Positions 26,488 through 35,395 are shown, counted from the stretch's first letter. The stretch is DNA of 64,000 bases from Burkholderiales bacterium (GCA_029977705.1 JAPOKJ010000007.1:30283-94282); one strand, 5' to 3'. Numbers and translations: made by a program. Notes: a model not told the origin generated them from the letters alone.

Positions 26488-27570
26488 TCAGCCCAGATCG
26501 CGGGCGCTGGGGATCGGCGTCATGCCGGGCAGCTGATGGCCCTTGGCTGCCAGCACCGCCCGCAACACGGCCGAGGCGGTCACCGCGGCGGCAATCGTCC
26601 CCAGGGCAATCAGGTTGCCGGGCACACCGCTCTTGCCGGTACCCAGCGCGAACAAGGTGTCCCCGTCCCACTGGGTATGGATCGGATCGATGACCCGGGC
26701 CAGGCCATCATGGGCCATCTGGGCGACCTTCTGGGCCTGGGCCTTGGTCAATACCGCATCGGTGGCGATCACGCCGATGGTCGTGGCCATGCCCGCCTGC
26801 AGCGAGGGGGGGATCTCGCCGCGCAGCAAGGAGGCGGTGATGCCCTGACGGGACTTGCCGTCGGCGGTACGGGCACCGGCAATCACCTTGCCCGAGCGCG
26901 GGTCGATCACATCGCCAACGGCATTGACGGCGATCAGCGCGCCTACCGTGACCTTGCCCACCTTGACGGCGGCCGTACCGATCCCCCCGGCCATGGCACG
27001 TGCCATGCCAAAGAACTTGCCCACGGTCGCGCCTGCGCCGGCCCCTACCGAGCCCTCGGCCGGTGCCTGCGTGCTGGCCGCATCGCAGGCCTTGTATCCG
27101 GCCTGGGCATCGGGGCGAATCCGGTGGTCGCCCACCGCCAGATCGAACAGGATGGCAGCTGGCACGATCGGTACCCGGGTCGGACCGGCGGGCCAGCCGA
27201 TCTGGCGCTCCTCCAGCCATTTGACGACGCCCCCGGCCGCGTCCAGCCCGAAGGCGCTGCCGCCCGAGAGCAGCACCGCATGCACCTGGTCGACCAGGTT
27301 CATCGGATTGAGCAGATCGGTTTCGCGGGTGCCCGGGGCAGAGCCGCGCACATCGACACCACCGACGGCGCCCGACTCGGTCATGACCACGGTACAGCCG
27401 GTGGGGCGGCGGGTATCGGTGAAGTGGCCCACCTTGACGCCGGGGACGTCGGTGATGGCGCCGCCAAGAAGGGCGTCAGGCATGGCTGTTGTCTGGGCTG
27501 AGGTGAGTCGGGAGGTGCCGGCTGCAAGCGCACCCGCAGAGGCCATCAGGGCAAAGTCGCGACGGTTCAT
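26488..27570 (-). CDS. P1-family (S58, DmpA/NylC-like) peptidase or amidase, probably Tat-exported
   Basis: A 360-residue N-terminal-nucleophile hydrolase of the DmpA/NylC fold, which cleaves itself into two chains. The N-terminus MNRRDFALMASAGALAAG looks like a twin-arginine signal. Family blocks are LLSGGSAFGLDAAGGVVKWL, GSVGAGAGATVGKFFG and IDPIHTQWDGDTLFALGTG. By comparison with NylC, Thr263 or Thr264 in GMATTIGVIATDA is the likely nucleophile; this is inferred, not proven. An AAGGAG ribosome site precedes the ATG. It follows the cytochrome c gene by 49 bases on the same strand, with no terminator between, so it may belong to the amine-dehydrogenase operon. Activity could be aminopeptidase, beta-aminopeptidase or amide hydrolase. 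Confidence 0.85.
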   Translation of the reverse strand: MNRRDFALMASAGALAAGTSRLTSAQTTAMPDALLGGAITDVPGVKVGHFTDTRRPTGCTVVMTESGAVGGVDVRGSAPGTRETDLLNPMNLVDQVHAVLLSGGSAFGLDAAGGVVKWLEERQIGWPAGPTRVPIVPAAILFDLAVGDHRIRPDAQAGYKACDAASTQAPAEGSVGAGAGATVGKFFGMARAMAGGIGTAAVKVGKVTVGALIAVNAVGDVIDPRSGKVIAGARTADGKSRQGITASLLRGEIPPSLQAGMATTIGVIATDAVLTKAQAQKVAQMAHDGLARVIDPIHTQWDGDTLFALGTGKSGVPGNLIALGTIAAAVTASAVLRAVLAAKGHQLPGMTPIPSARDLG

Positions 27571-27619
27571 GGCGTGTCTCCTTCATGGCGGGCTTCTGGC
27601 CGAAGCGTACACGCTGGCC

Positions 27620-28255
27620 TCAATAGTCAATGGGATACCCGAGGCCAGCCAGAATTGCCGCCAGCTCGCGCCTCTGGCGTGCCGGGTCGGCAGGCCGATC
27701 CGCCCGCAGACGCCCGACCTCCTCGGCCGAAAAAGGCTGAAAGCGGGTCAGCAGGCTGGGGCCGGCAAACTGCGGTACCAGCCAGTTCATCAGCCGGGCA
27801 ATCCGCGCATCGTCCAGACCGGAGTTGTGCACCCCCGGCACCTGGACCAGGAAGGCGCGCCCCTGCGGCAGGTGCAGAAAGCGCCCGATCACCCCCTGCA
27901 GGGGCGGTATGCGGCCCAGCGCATGGGCCGCGCCCTGGTCGCCATGGCAGCCCGAGCAATGCAGCAGATAATCGCTGCGCGCAGCCTGGTCCGGCCCCGT
28001 ACCCAGCGCACTCGAGGCCGGCGCGCCCGCACTGGTTGCGCCCGCAACCGATGCCTGACCGATGACCGGACGGGCGAGCGCTTCGGAGGTTGCCCTGGCC
28101 AGCGAGCGCTCCTGCGCATGCACCGGCGCAGCCCCCAGGGCCAAGGCAAGGACCTGGACAATGACGGTGACGAGCACGGCCGCCACGACGGCGCACGGCG
28201 AGGCCTGGCGCGCCTTTTCAAGACGCGGGCTGGCGCACTCAGGACTTGGCCACAC
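27620..28255 (-). CDS. periplasmic monohaem cytochrome c of the amine-dehydrogenase operon
   Basis: About 211 residues. Only one haem motif, CSGCH, is present (in LLHCSGCHGDQGAAHALGR), with the family start LGRIPPLQG following. A signal-like segment VVAAVLVTVIVQVLALALGAAPVHA precedes the mature part. The best start is GTG at 28255, overlapping the small-subunit gene by 17 bases; the frame stays open to 28399 inside that gene. The position matches orf-2 of the aau cluster of Alcaligenes faecalis, said to be a small periplasmic monohaem c cytochrome. It could carry electrons from the dehydrogenase or help cofactor formation; no axial Met could be assigned with certainty. Confidence 0.75.
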   Translation of the reverse strand: MWPSPECASPRLEKARQASPCAVVAAVLVTVIVQVLALALGAAPVHAQERSLARATSEALARPVIGQASVAGATSAGAPASSALGTGPDQAARSDYLLHCSGCHGDQGAAHALGRIPPLQGVIGRFLHLPQGRAFLVQVPGVHNSGLDDARIARLMNWLVPQFAGPSLLTRFQPFSAEEVGRLRADRPADPARQRRELAAILAGLGYPIDY

Positions 28256-28763
28256 CGACAATCGCGGACACCGTGCAGTGATAGGCTGAACTGGCATTGG
28301 CCATGCACCAGTTGACGTCATTGTGGATGCCCATCGAGTAGCCCGGGCGCTCGCGCTCGTTGTTGTTGCACAGGCAACGCCCGCAGGAGGGCTTGCCACA
28401 GCAATCGTAATAGCTGATCAGGTAGTCGATGTTGTCCTTGGGATTGCGGCAGGTACCGACCCAGGTCACCTTGGACATCTCGGTGCCGGGCGGGCATTGC
28501 GAGATCGACCCGCCGCAGCAGGTGCACAGGAACCCGTCGATGGCGCAGTTGCGCCAGTACTCGCAACTGGTATCGGGCGCAGGCTTGGCAGCCGGCGTGG
28601 CGGCGAAGGCCTGCGAGCGATCCCAGGGCAAGGTGGGCACGACGGCACCACCGACCATCCATTGCCCCAGCCGGGTGAGCGCCGAGCGCCGCCCCTGGTG
28701 GTGCGCGGTGCGGCGGGCCTGTCGTTCGGTCAGGGCATCGATCCAGTGGCTCAGGCGCTTCAT
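28239..28763 (-). CDS. aauA: aromatic amine dehydrogenase small subunit (TTQ cofactor)
   Basis: Periplasmic subunit carrying the tryptophan tryptophylquinone cofactor; it oxidises aromatic amines (tyramine, phenylethylamine, tryptamine) to aldehydes and ammonia. The 174-residue precursor has a long Tat-like leader (RRSALTRLGQ ... AFA). The two cofactor tryptophans are Trp101 (TWVGTCRNP) and Trp152 (HNDVNWCMAN). Asp76, Asp120 (YYDCCG) and Thr164 match the known active-site residues. Fourteen cysteines lie between residues 67 and 163. Details such as SCEYWRNCAIDGFLCTCC and HNDVNWCMAN match the Alcaligenes aromatic enzyme better than methylamine dehydrogenase. The ATG at 28763 has a GAGGA ribosome site. 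Confidence 0.92.
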   Translation of the reverse strand: MKRLSHWIDALTERQARRTAHHQGRRSALTRLGQWMVGGAVVPTLPWDRSQAFAATPAAKPAPDTSCEYWRNCAIDGFLCTCCGGSISQCPPGTEMSKVTWVGTCRNPKDNIDYLISYYDCCGKPSCGRCLCNNNERERPGYSMGIHNDVNWCMANASSAYHCTVSAIVGVAKS

Positions 28764-28809
28764 GCGGTCATCCTCGAACACGCTTCGAACAATCGGACAT
28801 GCGGAGGGC

Positions 28810-29406
28810 TCAGGCCGCTTCGCGTCGTACGTCAAGATACTGCTGCAGGGTACCCACCCCCAGGTCACGGGCGGTGAACAGCGAATCCAGATGCTCGCGG
28901 CTGTTGATCATGCCCTTGGCGCGCAGGATGCCCTGCTCATCGATCAATGCAGCAAAGGGCAGCCGCGACACCCGGTACTGCATGCCCAGTTCATTGGACA
29001 GCACGTAGGGAAAGGCGCCCAGGCCGGCCTCCTTCCAGAAGGCCAGGTGCTCGGGCATGTTGCCATCACTGGCCAGCACCACACGCAGGCCCTGCCCTTC
29101 GGCCTTGGCTACCGACTGGATCGCCGGCAGCAGCTTCTTGCACACCGGGCAGGTCGGCGACAGGAAGAACAAAAGCGTGCTCACTGCTGCAGGGCCGCCC
29201 AGGCTGAGCGTTTCTCCGGTCAGGGTCGGCACCTGCAACTGCGGCGCCGCCTCGCCCAGACGCGGACCGGCATCGGTCACCAGCGCACCCATGGGCGCGA
29301 TGCGCTCATAGAGCACGCCGATCTGGCGGGCCAGGGCCCATACGGCAACCAGCAGCGCCAGCACGACCAGCCACAGGACCACATTGGAGACCAGCAAGGC
29401 GTTCAT
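28810..29406 (-). CDS. aauD: amine dehydrogenase maturation protein MauD/AauD (thioredoxin-like)
   Basis: Membrane-anchored thioredoxin-fold protein of 198 residues that keeps or forms the disulfides of the cysteine-rich small subunit in the periplasm. One N-terminal membrane segment (about residues 8-27) is followed by the thioredoxin domain with redox motif CPVC at Cys86 and Cys89 (FLSPTCPVCKK). The start overlaps the MauE-like stop (ATG at 29406, stop at 29403). The frame extends upstream to 29634 only as an overlap. Confidence 0.9.
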   Translation of the reverse strand: MNALLVSNVVLWLVVLALLVAVWALARQIGVLYERIAPMGALVTDAGPRLGEAAPQLQVPTLTGETLSLGGPAAVSTLLFFLSPTCPVCKKLLPAIQSVAKAEGQGLRVVLASDGNMPEHLAFWKEAGLGAFPYVLSNELGMQYRVSRLPFAALIDEQGILRAKGMINSREHLDSLFTARDLGVGTLQQYLDVRREAA

Positions 29407-29960
29407 GTCATTTCCTTCAGGCGCCGCAGGCGTCCGCTCTGGCGCATCAATTCCTCGCTGACGCGATGCAGGCCGATGAACCCCAGGCTGCACAGCAGGG
29501 CGGCCCACAGGTCGAAGCCTTCCGGGGCCCGCGCAAGTGCGGGCGCGGACCAGGCCAGCGCCAGGGCGACCAGCACCGCATTGCGCAGGACCAGGGCCCA
29601 GGAAAGTGGCTGAGCCTCGTCGCCGCAGCCACAATCGATGCTGGCGCGGCCCCGCAGGAGATTGAGGGCCATGGCCAGCGCATAGACCAGCAACAGCGCT
29701 GCGGCCAGCAGCAGGGCCGGCATGCGGGTCGATGGCGCGATCAGCCCGAGCGGTACCAGGGCCTCGAGCAGCGGCAGCAGGAAGGCCAGGGCAGGCAGCA
29801 GGCGCGGGGGCACCAGCCGGTAGGCTTGCAGCGATCCGGCAAAGTCCTGGCGCCGGGTGATCTTGTGCCAGGCCGCCGGCCCGAAGAGGGACGCCAGCAG
29901 CACCATGCCGGCAGCCTGGGTCACCGGGTCGCGCAGGAGGTCAGACAACAGGACGGACAT
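29403..29960 (-). CDS. aauE: amine dehydrogenase accessory membrane protein MauE/AauE
   Basis: Integral membrane protein of 185 residues with about five hydrophobic helices. It is of the MauE/DoxX-like type, with GPAAWHKITRRQDFAGSLQAYRL at the N-terminus and a cysteine pair in IDCGCGDE. MauE works with MauD in small-subunit folding and disulfide formation. The ATG at 29960 follows the large-subunit stop by 13 bases; a longer frame to 30032 would overlap that gene. Confidence 0.88.
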   Translation of the reverse strand: MSVLLSDLLRDPVTQAAGMVLLASLFGPAAWHKITRRQDFAGSLQAYRLVPPRLLPALAFLLPLLEALVPLGLIAPSTRMPALLLAAALLLVYALAMALNLLRGRASIDCGCGDEAQPLSWALVLRNAVLVALALAWSAPALARAPEGFDLWAALLCSLGFIGLHRVSEELMRQSGRLRRLKEMT

Positions 29961-29973
29961 GGCGCGCAGGCCT

Positions 29974-31137
29974 TCAGTGTGAGTCGAGCGATACCGAAGC
30001 ACTGCCGATCGGCACCACGCTCTGGCTGACACGGTAGCGCGGCCCGCTCATGACCACCAGGCCGTTTTTCATGCCATCGATGGCCACCAGCATCGGCTGA
30101 TCTTCGTTGCGAGGCACATGCAGGGCAATCGCCGACTGGCCTGGCAGGACGGCGATGCGTTTGCCGCTGGCGATGTCGATCACCCAGATCTGCGCGGCGG
30201 GCATCTTGTGGCTGCCTTCCTTGCCCCCCGGATGCATCGCAACGAACAATCGGCCTCGCTGGGCATCGAGGGCCAGCGGGCCATAGCCGCCGGGGCGCCA
30301 GCCCTGGGCGCGGGCAGATTTACCGTTGACCACGCCCGCCATGGCCGGCAAGGCCAGGCTCTGGCCCTTGCTGGCGCGGGCCTGGCCCAGATCGAAGGCC
30401 ACCAGATGGCCCGCAAACGAGGCAAACCAGTAGGTGTCGCCCATTTGCGCGGCGCTGATGAACAAGGCATCGGCCTGCGGATCAAATACTTTGCCGGTAT
30501 TTTCGCGGCCGCCCTGGGCGGGCAGGCGCCCCGCTTCGTCCAGGGTGTAGGTGGCGATCGAGCCATCGCCACAGAGCATCGAAAAGCGCCGTGCATGGCG
30601 GGCCGCCGGATACAGCCCCCAGCAGCCAGCGGCATCGATCTCGGCCACCTGTCTGCGCTGCTGCAGGTCGACCACCGAGACGCTCACCGCCGGGGTGGCA
30701 TTGAGCACATACAGCAGGCGTCCGTCGGACGACGTGCGCAGATAGCCCTTGTACCCGACCGCCTGGGCGCGCCGCGGCTCGATGGGAATCTCGTACTTGA
30801 AGCTCATCGACTCGACGTCGTGCACCTCGACGACATCGACCCGCTCGCCCCGATGCAGCCGCGTCATGTAGGTCGTGGCGACATACAGCTCGCGACCATC
30901 GGCCGAGAGCGTGAACTGGCCCGCAAAGCCTGCACTGACCAGGCCGAGGTAGCGGCCGCTGTCGGCATCGACGAAGTGGATGCGGCCATCGACGATATGG
31001 TTGATCGCGACATCCCCCACCAACACCCTGTGACGCACCTTGGCCGGGGCCAGGGTGCCGCGCTCATCGAGCGGCAATTCGGCCGCGGCCTGGCCGGCCA
31101 TCAAGGCCAGCATCAACAGCAGTCCCGGGATTCGCAT
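29974..31137 (-). CDS. aauB: aromatic amine dehydrogenase large subunit
   Basis: Periplasmic seven-bladed beta-propeller subunit of 387 residues, without redox centre, forming the alpha2-beta2 enzyme with AauA. Signal peptide MRIPGLLLMLALMAGQAAA. Family marks are VHDVESMSFKYEIPIEPRRAQA in an early blade and FVAMHPGGKEGSHKMPAAQIWVID in a late one, the latter typical of amine dehydrogenase large chains. It is the first gene of aauBEDA-cytochrome-peptidase. The 181-base gap to the divergent gcdH gene must hold both promoters. Confidence 0.92.
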   Translation of the reverse strand: MRIPGLLLMLALMAGQAAAELPLDERGTLAPAKVRHRVLVGDVAINHIVDGRIHFVDADSGRYLGLVSAGFAGQFTLSADGRELYVATTYMTRLHRGERVDVVEVHDVESMSFKYEIPIEPRRAQAVGYKGYLRTSSDGRLLYVLNATPAVSVSVVDLQQRRQVAEIDAAGCWGLYPAARHARRFSMLCGDGSIATYTLDEAGRLPAQGGRENTGKVFDPQADALFISAAQMGDTYWFASFAGHLVAFDLGQARASKGQSLALPAMAGVVNGKSARAQGWRPGGYGPLALDAQRGRLFVAMHPGGKEGSHKMPAAQIWVIDIASGKRIAVLPGQSAIALHVPRNEDQPMLVAIDGMKNGLVVMSGPRYRVSQSVVPIGSASVSLDSH

Positions 31138-31318
31138 GCGTCAAGGCTCCATCTGGCGGCGCGCCGGCCCAAAGCCGGCAGTCTAGCCAATCCAAGGCCG
31201 GTGCGCCAACCCGGTACCGGCAGGCCTTGCCCGTACCCGCTGCAAGCACAATCGGCCGCTCTCCGGGCAAGGCCGTAAAATAGAGATCTCCCCTCCATCC
31301 TCACAAGAGAAATCCGCC

Positions 31319-32509
31319 ATGGCCTCTGCTTCCCGCGCCAGCTTCAGCTGGTCCGATCCGCTGCTGCTCGATGCCCAACTGACCGACGACGAGCGCCAGG
31401 TGCGCGAGGCCGCTGCGGCCTTCTGCCAGGACCACCTGGCCCCGCGCGTGCTGGAAGCCTTTCGCCACGAAACCACCGACCCCTCGCTGTTCCGCGAGAT
31501 GGGCGCTGTCGGCCTGCTGGGCGCCACCATCCCCGAGGCCTATGGCGGCGGCGGCCTGAACTATGTCTGCTATGGCCTGGTCGCCCGCGAGGTCGAGCGC
31601 GTCGACTCCGGCTACCGCTCCATGATGAGCGTGCAATCGTCCCTGGTGATGGTCCCGATCAACGACTTCGGCAGCGAAGCGCAAAAACAGAAATACCTGC
31701 CCAAGCTGGCGACCGGCGAGTGGATCGGCTGCTTCGGCCTGACCGAGCCGAATCACGGCTCCGACCCTGGCTCCATGATCACCCGTGCCAAGTCGGTGCC
31801 CGGCGGCTACTCGCTGACCGGCGCCAAGATGTGGATCACCAACAGCCCGATCGCCGATGTCTTCGTGGTCTGGGCCAAGGATGACGGCGGACAGATCCGC
31901 GGCTTCATCCTCGAGAAGGGCTGGAAAGGCCTGTCCGCGCCGGCCATCAAGGGCAAGGTGGGCCTGCGTGCCTCGGTCACCGGCGAGATCGTGATGGACG
32001 GGGTCTTCGTACCCGAGGAAAACGCCTTCCCCGAGGTGCGTGGCCTCAAGGGCCCCTTCACCTGCCTGAACTCGGCCCGCTACGGCATCGCCTGGGGCGC
32101 CCTGGGCGCCGCCGAGGACTGCTGGCACCGTGCCCGCCAGTACACGATGGATCGCAAGCAATTCGGTCGCCCGCTGGCGGCCAACCAGTTGATCCAGAAG
32201 AAGCTGGCCGACATGCAGACCGAGATCACGCTCGGCCTGCAAGGCTGCCTGCGCCTGGGCCGCATGAAGGACGAGGGCACCGCAGCCGTCGAGATCACCT
32301 CGATCATGAAGCGCAACTCCTGCGGCAAGGCCCTGGACATCGCACGCGTGGCCCGTGACATGATGGGTGGCAATGGCATCTCCGACGAATACGGCGTGGC
32401 CCGCCACCTGGTCAACCTCGAGGTCGTCAACACCTACGAGGGCACCCACGATGTCCACGCCCTGATCCTGGGCCGTGCCATCACCGGCATTGCCGCCTTC
32501 TCCAACTGA
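31319..32509 (+). CDS. gcdH: glutaryl-CoA dehydrogenase
   Basis: FAD-dependent acyl-CoA dehydrogenase of 396 residues that oxidises and decarboxylates glutaryl-CoA to crotonyl-CoA in lysine and aromatic degradation. The GCDH-specific [16 protein letters not shown] block (with the substrate-binding Arg), [15 protein letters not shown] and the catalytic Glu374 in [14 protein letters not shown] are all present. An AAGAGAAA site precedes the ATG. It diverges from the amine-dehydrogenase operon and is followed by a Bug-type protein after 32 bases. Confidence 0.93.
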   Translation: MASASRASFSWSDPLLLDAQLTDDERQVREAAAAFCQDHLAPRVLEAFRHETTDPSLFREMGAVGLLGATIPEAYGGGGLNYVCYGLVAREVERVDSGYRSMMSVQSSLVMVPINDFGSEAQKQKYLPKLATGEWIGCFGLTEPNHGSDPGSMITRAKSVPGGYSLTGAKMWITNSPIADVFVVWAKDDGGQIRGFILEKGWKGLSAPAIKGKVGLRASVTGEIVMDGVFVPEENAFPEVRGLKGPFTCLNSARYGIAWGALGAAEDCWHRARQYTMDRKQFGRPLAANQLIQKKLADMQTEITLGLQGCLRLGRMKDEGTAAVEITSIMKRNSCGKALDIARVARDMMGGNGISDEYGVARHLVNLEVVNTYEGTHDVHALILGRAITGIAAFSN

Positions 32510-32541
32510 GTGCCACTGACCTGTCCAAACCGGAGCCGCTC

Positions 32542-33534
32542 ATGAAGACGACCGCCTCACGCCGCCTCTGCCTGGCAGCCCTGCTCACGGCAGCGCTGTC
32601 CCTGCTGGGCCCGGCCCTGCCCGCGCAGGCCCAGGACCAACCCGTGAAGCTGCTGGTGGGCTTTCCCGCTGGCGGCAGCCTGGACCTGGTGGCGCGCGTG
32701 CTGGCCGAGGGCATGCAGCGCGAGCTGGGTCGGCCGGTGGTGGTCGAGAACAAGGCCGGGGCCGGCGGGCAGATTGCCGCGCAGGCCCTGAAGGGGGCGG
32801 CGCCCGATGGCCGTACGCTGTTCATGTCGAACAGCCATACGGTGGCCATGATTCCGCTGACCATGCTCAAGCCTGGCTTCGATACCCTCAAGGACTTCGA
32901 TCCGGTGGCGATGGTCGCCGTCAATCCCGATGTGTTCGCGGTCAGCACCGCACTGGTGGGCAATGCGGTCAGCAATCTGCGTGAATACGGCCAGTGGGTG
33001 CGGGCCCATGCCGGCAAGGGCAGTGTCGGCGTGCCGGCACCGGCCAGCGCCCCCGACTTCGCGGTCGGCCTGGTCGGCAAGGCCTTGGGTGTATCCCTGC
33101 AATCGGTGCCATTCCGTGGCGACGGACCGGTGACCCAGGACCTGGTGGCTGGCCAGATCCCGGCAGGCCTGGGTGGTGCCGGAGCCATGCTGCCCCACGC
33201 CAAGGCCGGCAAGCTGCGCATCCTGGCAGTCAATGGCAGCCGGCGCTCGCCACAGATGCCCGATGTGCCGACCTATGCCGAGCAGGGTGTGGACGGCTAC
33301 GAGGAAGTGATCTTCACCGGTGTGTTCGCACCGGCGGGCACCCCCAGGGAGCTGGTCGCCGCCTACAATGCCGCGATCAACAAGATCGTGCTGTCGGCCG
33401 GCTTTGCCGAGCGCCTCAGTTCGCTGGGCATCATCCCGACCGGAGGCTCGCCCGCCGACCTGGCCGAGCGCGTGCGCAAGAGCTCGCAGGCCTGGCAGGT
33501 GATGGTGCGCAATGCGGGCTATCAGCCCCAGTAA
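32542..33534 (+). CDS. Bug/TctC-type periplasmic substrate-binding protein
   Basis: Exported binding protein of 330 residues in the Bug family. Signal peptide LCLAALLTAALSLLGPALPAQAQ, then VKLLVGFPAGGSLDLVARVLA, the carboxylate-binding motif of the family, and VVVENKAGAGGQIAAQALK. Such proteins bind dicarboxylates, aromatic acids or amino acids. No membrane subunits are nearby, the usual situation for orphan Bug genes in Bordetella and relatives. It follows gcdH by 32 bases, so glutarate or a related acid is a plausible ligand. A GGAG site lies before the ATG. Confidence 0.9.
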   Translation: MKTTASRRLCLAALLTAALSLLGPALPAQAQDQPVKLLVGFPAGGSLDLVARVLAEGMQRELGRPVVVENKAGAGGQIAAQALKGAAPDGRTLFMSNSHTVAMIPLTMLKPGFDTLKDFDPVAMVAVNPDVFAVSTALVGNAVSNLREYGQWVRAHAGKGSVGVPAPASAPDFAVGLVGKALGVSLQSVPFRGDGPVTQDLVAGQIPAGLGGAGAMLPHAKAGKLRILAVNGSRRSPQMPDVPTYAEQGVDGYEEVIFTGVFAPAGTPRELVAAYNAAINKIVLSAGFAERLSSLGIIPTGGSPADLAERVRKSSQAWQVMVRNAGYQPQ

Positions 33535-33550
33535 GCCGCAAAAAACTCAG

Positions 33551-33631
33551 CGGCCTGATCAAACCACAGGCCGTCTGCGGCCTGATCAAACCCCAGGCCG
33601 TCTGCGGCCTGATCAGCCCCCAGGCCGGCAC
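33551..33631. repeat. three tandem 27-bp hairpin repeats
   Basis: Copies at 33551-33577 and 33578-33604 differ by one base; a third at 33605-33631 is diverged. Each contains the inverted pair GGCCTG ... CAGGCC able to form a hairpin. They lie between the convergent Bug gene and the small gene ending at 33613, so the third copy overlaps the end of that gene. They may act as a bidirectional transcription end. Confidence 0.85.
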
Positions 33632-34089
33632 ATCGGCCAGTAGCTCTCGTACATGTCGCGCAGGAAGGCCGTCATCTCGGTGATCTCGACGCGGATCTCC
33701 TCGAGGGCTTCCTTCTCGCTGGCCTCTTCGTTGCGGGCGCTCACGAGAATCGAAGCCACCAGCGAGCGACCAGGTTCGTTTTCCCAGGGTGGCGGCGCTT
33801 CAAGATGAAGGTGTACAGCGGCGCCCGCCTCCTCCATGTCGCCGACAGCCCAGGCCAGAAATTCGAGCATGTGCAGGCCGAGCGCATCGGGGGTGACCCC
33901 GATCGAGATCGCAGCCGGCAGGATGCCGCCGGCCTCACGATCCGGCTCGGCGGCCTCCAGGGCCGCCTCCTCGATGCCCTCGAAGCCGAGCAGCAGCTCG
34001 GCGATGCCGGGTTGCGCCGGAGCCGGACGGGACTTGGGTCCGGGCCCCTTGCCGTGGGCGGGCTTGCGCGGGCGATGGTCGTGGTTCAT
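33613..34089 (-). CDS. hypothetical protein coupled to pgk
   Basis: Not recognised. The 158-residue product has a basic, Pro/Gly-rich first 28 residues (HRPRKPAHGKGPGPKSRP). A strongly acidic, mostly helical part follows (GFEGIEEAALEAAEPDRE; ARNEEASEKEALEEIRVEI). No signal peptide, membrane segment or metal motif is visible; one Cys lies at the C-terminus (MCRPGG). The start is only 4 bases after the pgk stop, suggesting translational coupling to a glycolytic/Calvin-type operon. Its last codons lie in the third copy of the 27-bp repeat. Confidence 0.7.
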   Translation of the reverse strand: MNHDHRPRKPAHGKGPGPKSRPAPAQPGIAELLLGFEGIEEAALEAAEPDREAGGILPAAISIGVTPDALGLHMLEFLAWAVGDMEEAGAAVHLHLEAPPPWENEPGRSLVASILVSARNEEASEKEALEEIRVEITEMTAFLRDMYESYWPMCRPGG

Positions 34090-34093
34090 GGTT

Positions 34094-35290
34094 TCAGTGG
34101 CGCGCGGCCGCGTCGGTCAGTGCCTTGACGGCAGGCAGTTCCTTGCCCTCGAGGAATTCGAGGAAGGCGCCACCGCCGGTGGAAATGTAGCTGACCCGAT
34201 CGGTGATCCCATACTTGGCGATCGCGGCCAGCGTGTCGCCGCCGCCGGCGATCGAGAAGCCCGGTGACTCGGCAATGGCCTGGGCCAGGGTCCGGGTGCC
34301 GCCTTCGAAGGCGGCAAATTCGAACACGCCAACCGGACCATTCCAGACGATGGTGCCAGCGGTCCTGACGATGTCCGCCAGCTCCTGGGCACTGCTGGGG
34401 CCGATGTCCAGGATCATGTCGTCGGCCGCCACATCGGCGGCGGCCTTGAGCGTGGCCGGCGCGGTGGCCGAAAACGCCTTGGCCACCACCACGTCAGTGG
34501 GAATGGGCACGCTGGCGCCGCGCGCCGCCATCATCTCGATGATGCGCCTGGCCTCGGGAATCAGGTCGGCCTCGGCCAGTGACTTGCCGATCGGCATGCC
34601 CATCGCCGCCATGAAGGTGTTGGCGATGCCACCGCCCACGATCAGGCGGTCGACCTTGCTGCCCAGCGATTGCAGGATGGTCAGCTTGGTGGACACCTTG
34701 GAGCCGGCCACGATGGCCACCAGCGGGCGCTTGGGCGCATGAAGCGCCTTGCCCAGGGCATCGAGTTCGGCGGCCAGCAAGGGGCCGGCACAGGCGATCC
34801 GGGCAAAGCCTGCCATGCCATGCGTCGTGGCCTCGGCGCGGTGGGCCGTGCCGAAGGCATCGTTGACATAGATGTCGCACAGCGCGGCCATCTTGCGCGA
34901 CAGCGCTTCGCTGTTTTTCTTCTCGCCGACATTGCAACGGCAATTCTCGAGCAGCACCACCTCACCCGCCGCCACCGTGAAGCCCCCCTCGACCCAGTTC
35001 TGGATCAGACGCACCGGCTTGCCAAGCAACTCGGACAGGCGCGCAGCGATCGGGGCCAGCGAGTCCTCGGGCGTGAGCGTGCCCTCGGTCGGACGGCCAA
35101 GGTGCGAAGTGACCATCACCGCCGCCCCCGCTTTGGCCGCCATCTCGATGGCGGGCAACGAGGCGCGGATGCGGGTGTCGTCGGTGATCTTGCCGGCGTC
35201 ATCCTGCGGCACGTTCAGGTCGGCACGGATGAAGACGCGCTGGCCGGCCAGCGCCTGGTCTTGGAGGCGGAGAAAGTTCAGGGTGCTCAT
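34094..35290 (-). CDS. pgk: phosphoglycerate kinase
   Basis: Glycolytic kinase of 398 residues. N-terminal [11 protein letters not shown] and SHLGRPTEG substrate loop, hinge region [15 protein letters not shown], and the C-terminal nucleotide-binding [11 protein letters not shown] are all present. ATG at 35290 chosen ([14 protein letters not shown]); the open frame further upstream adds no family sequence. Reads after gap; a terminator-like hairpin between them suggests partial uncoupling. Confidence 0.95.
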   Translation of the reverse strand: MSTLNFLRLQDQALAGQRVFIRADLNVPQDDAGKITDDTRIRASLPAIEMAAKAGAAVMVTSHLGRPTEGTLTPEDSLAPIAARLSELLGKPVRLIQNWVEGGFTVAAGEVVLLENCRCNVGEKKNSEALSRKMAALCDIYVNDAFGTAHRAEATTHGMAGFARIACAGPLLAAELDALGKALHAPKRPLVAIVAGSKVSTKLTILQSLGSKVDRLIVGGGIANTFMAAMGMPIGKSLAEADLIPEARRIIEMMAARGASVPIPTDVVVAKAFSATAPATLKAAADVAADDMILDIGPSSAQELADIVRTAGTIVWNGPVGVFEFAAFEGGTRTLAQAIAESPGFSIAGGGDTLAAIAKYGITDRVSYISTGGGAFLEFLEGKELPAVKALTDAAARH

Positions 35291-35370
35291 GGCATTGGGT
35301 TCAAGGTTGAATCGATGGTCAGGCCCGGCATGCCGGCACCCGGGGCTGCAGGCGGGCGACCCCGGCAAAA

Positions 35371-35395
35371 GCAAAAGGGCTCATGCGAGCCCTTT
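35371..35395 (-). terminator. terminator-like hairpin after gap
   Basis: Perfect 9-bp stem AAAGGGCTC (35374-35382) with GAGCCCTTT (35387-35395) and a 4-base loop. On the minus strand it is followed by T-rich sequence. It lies 32 bases after the gap stop and before pgk, so it may end or attenuate gap transcripts. Confidence 0.7.

Noticed and set aside
28239..28763. Methylamine dehydrogenase small subunit instead of aromatic amine dehydrogenase
   Set aside because: The residues around both tryptophans, the extra cysteine pair and the gene order match the aromatic enzyme more closely; still, substrate preference should be measured.
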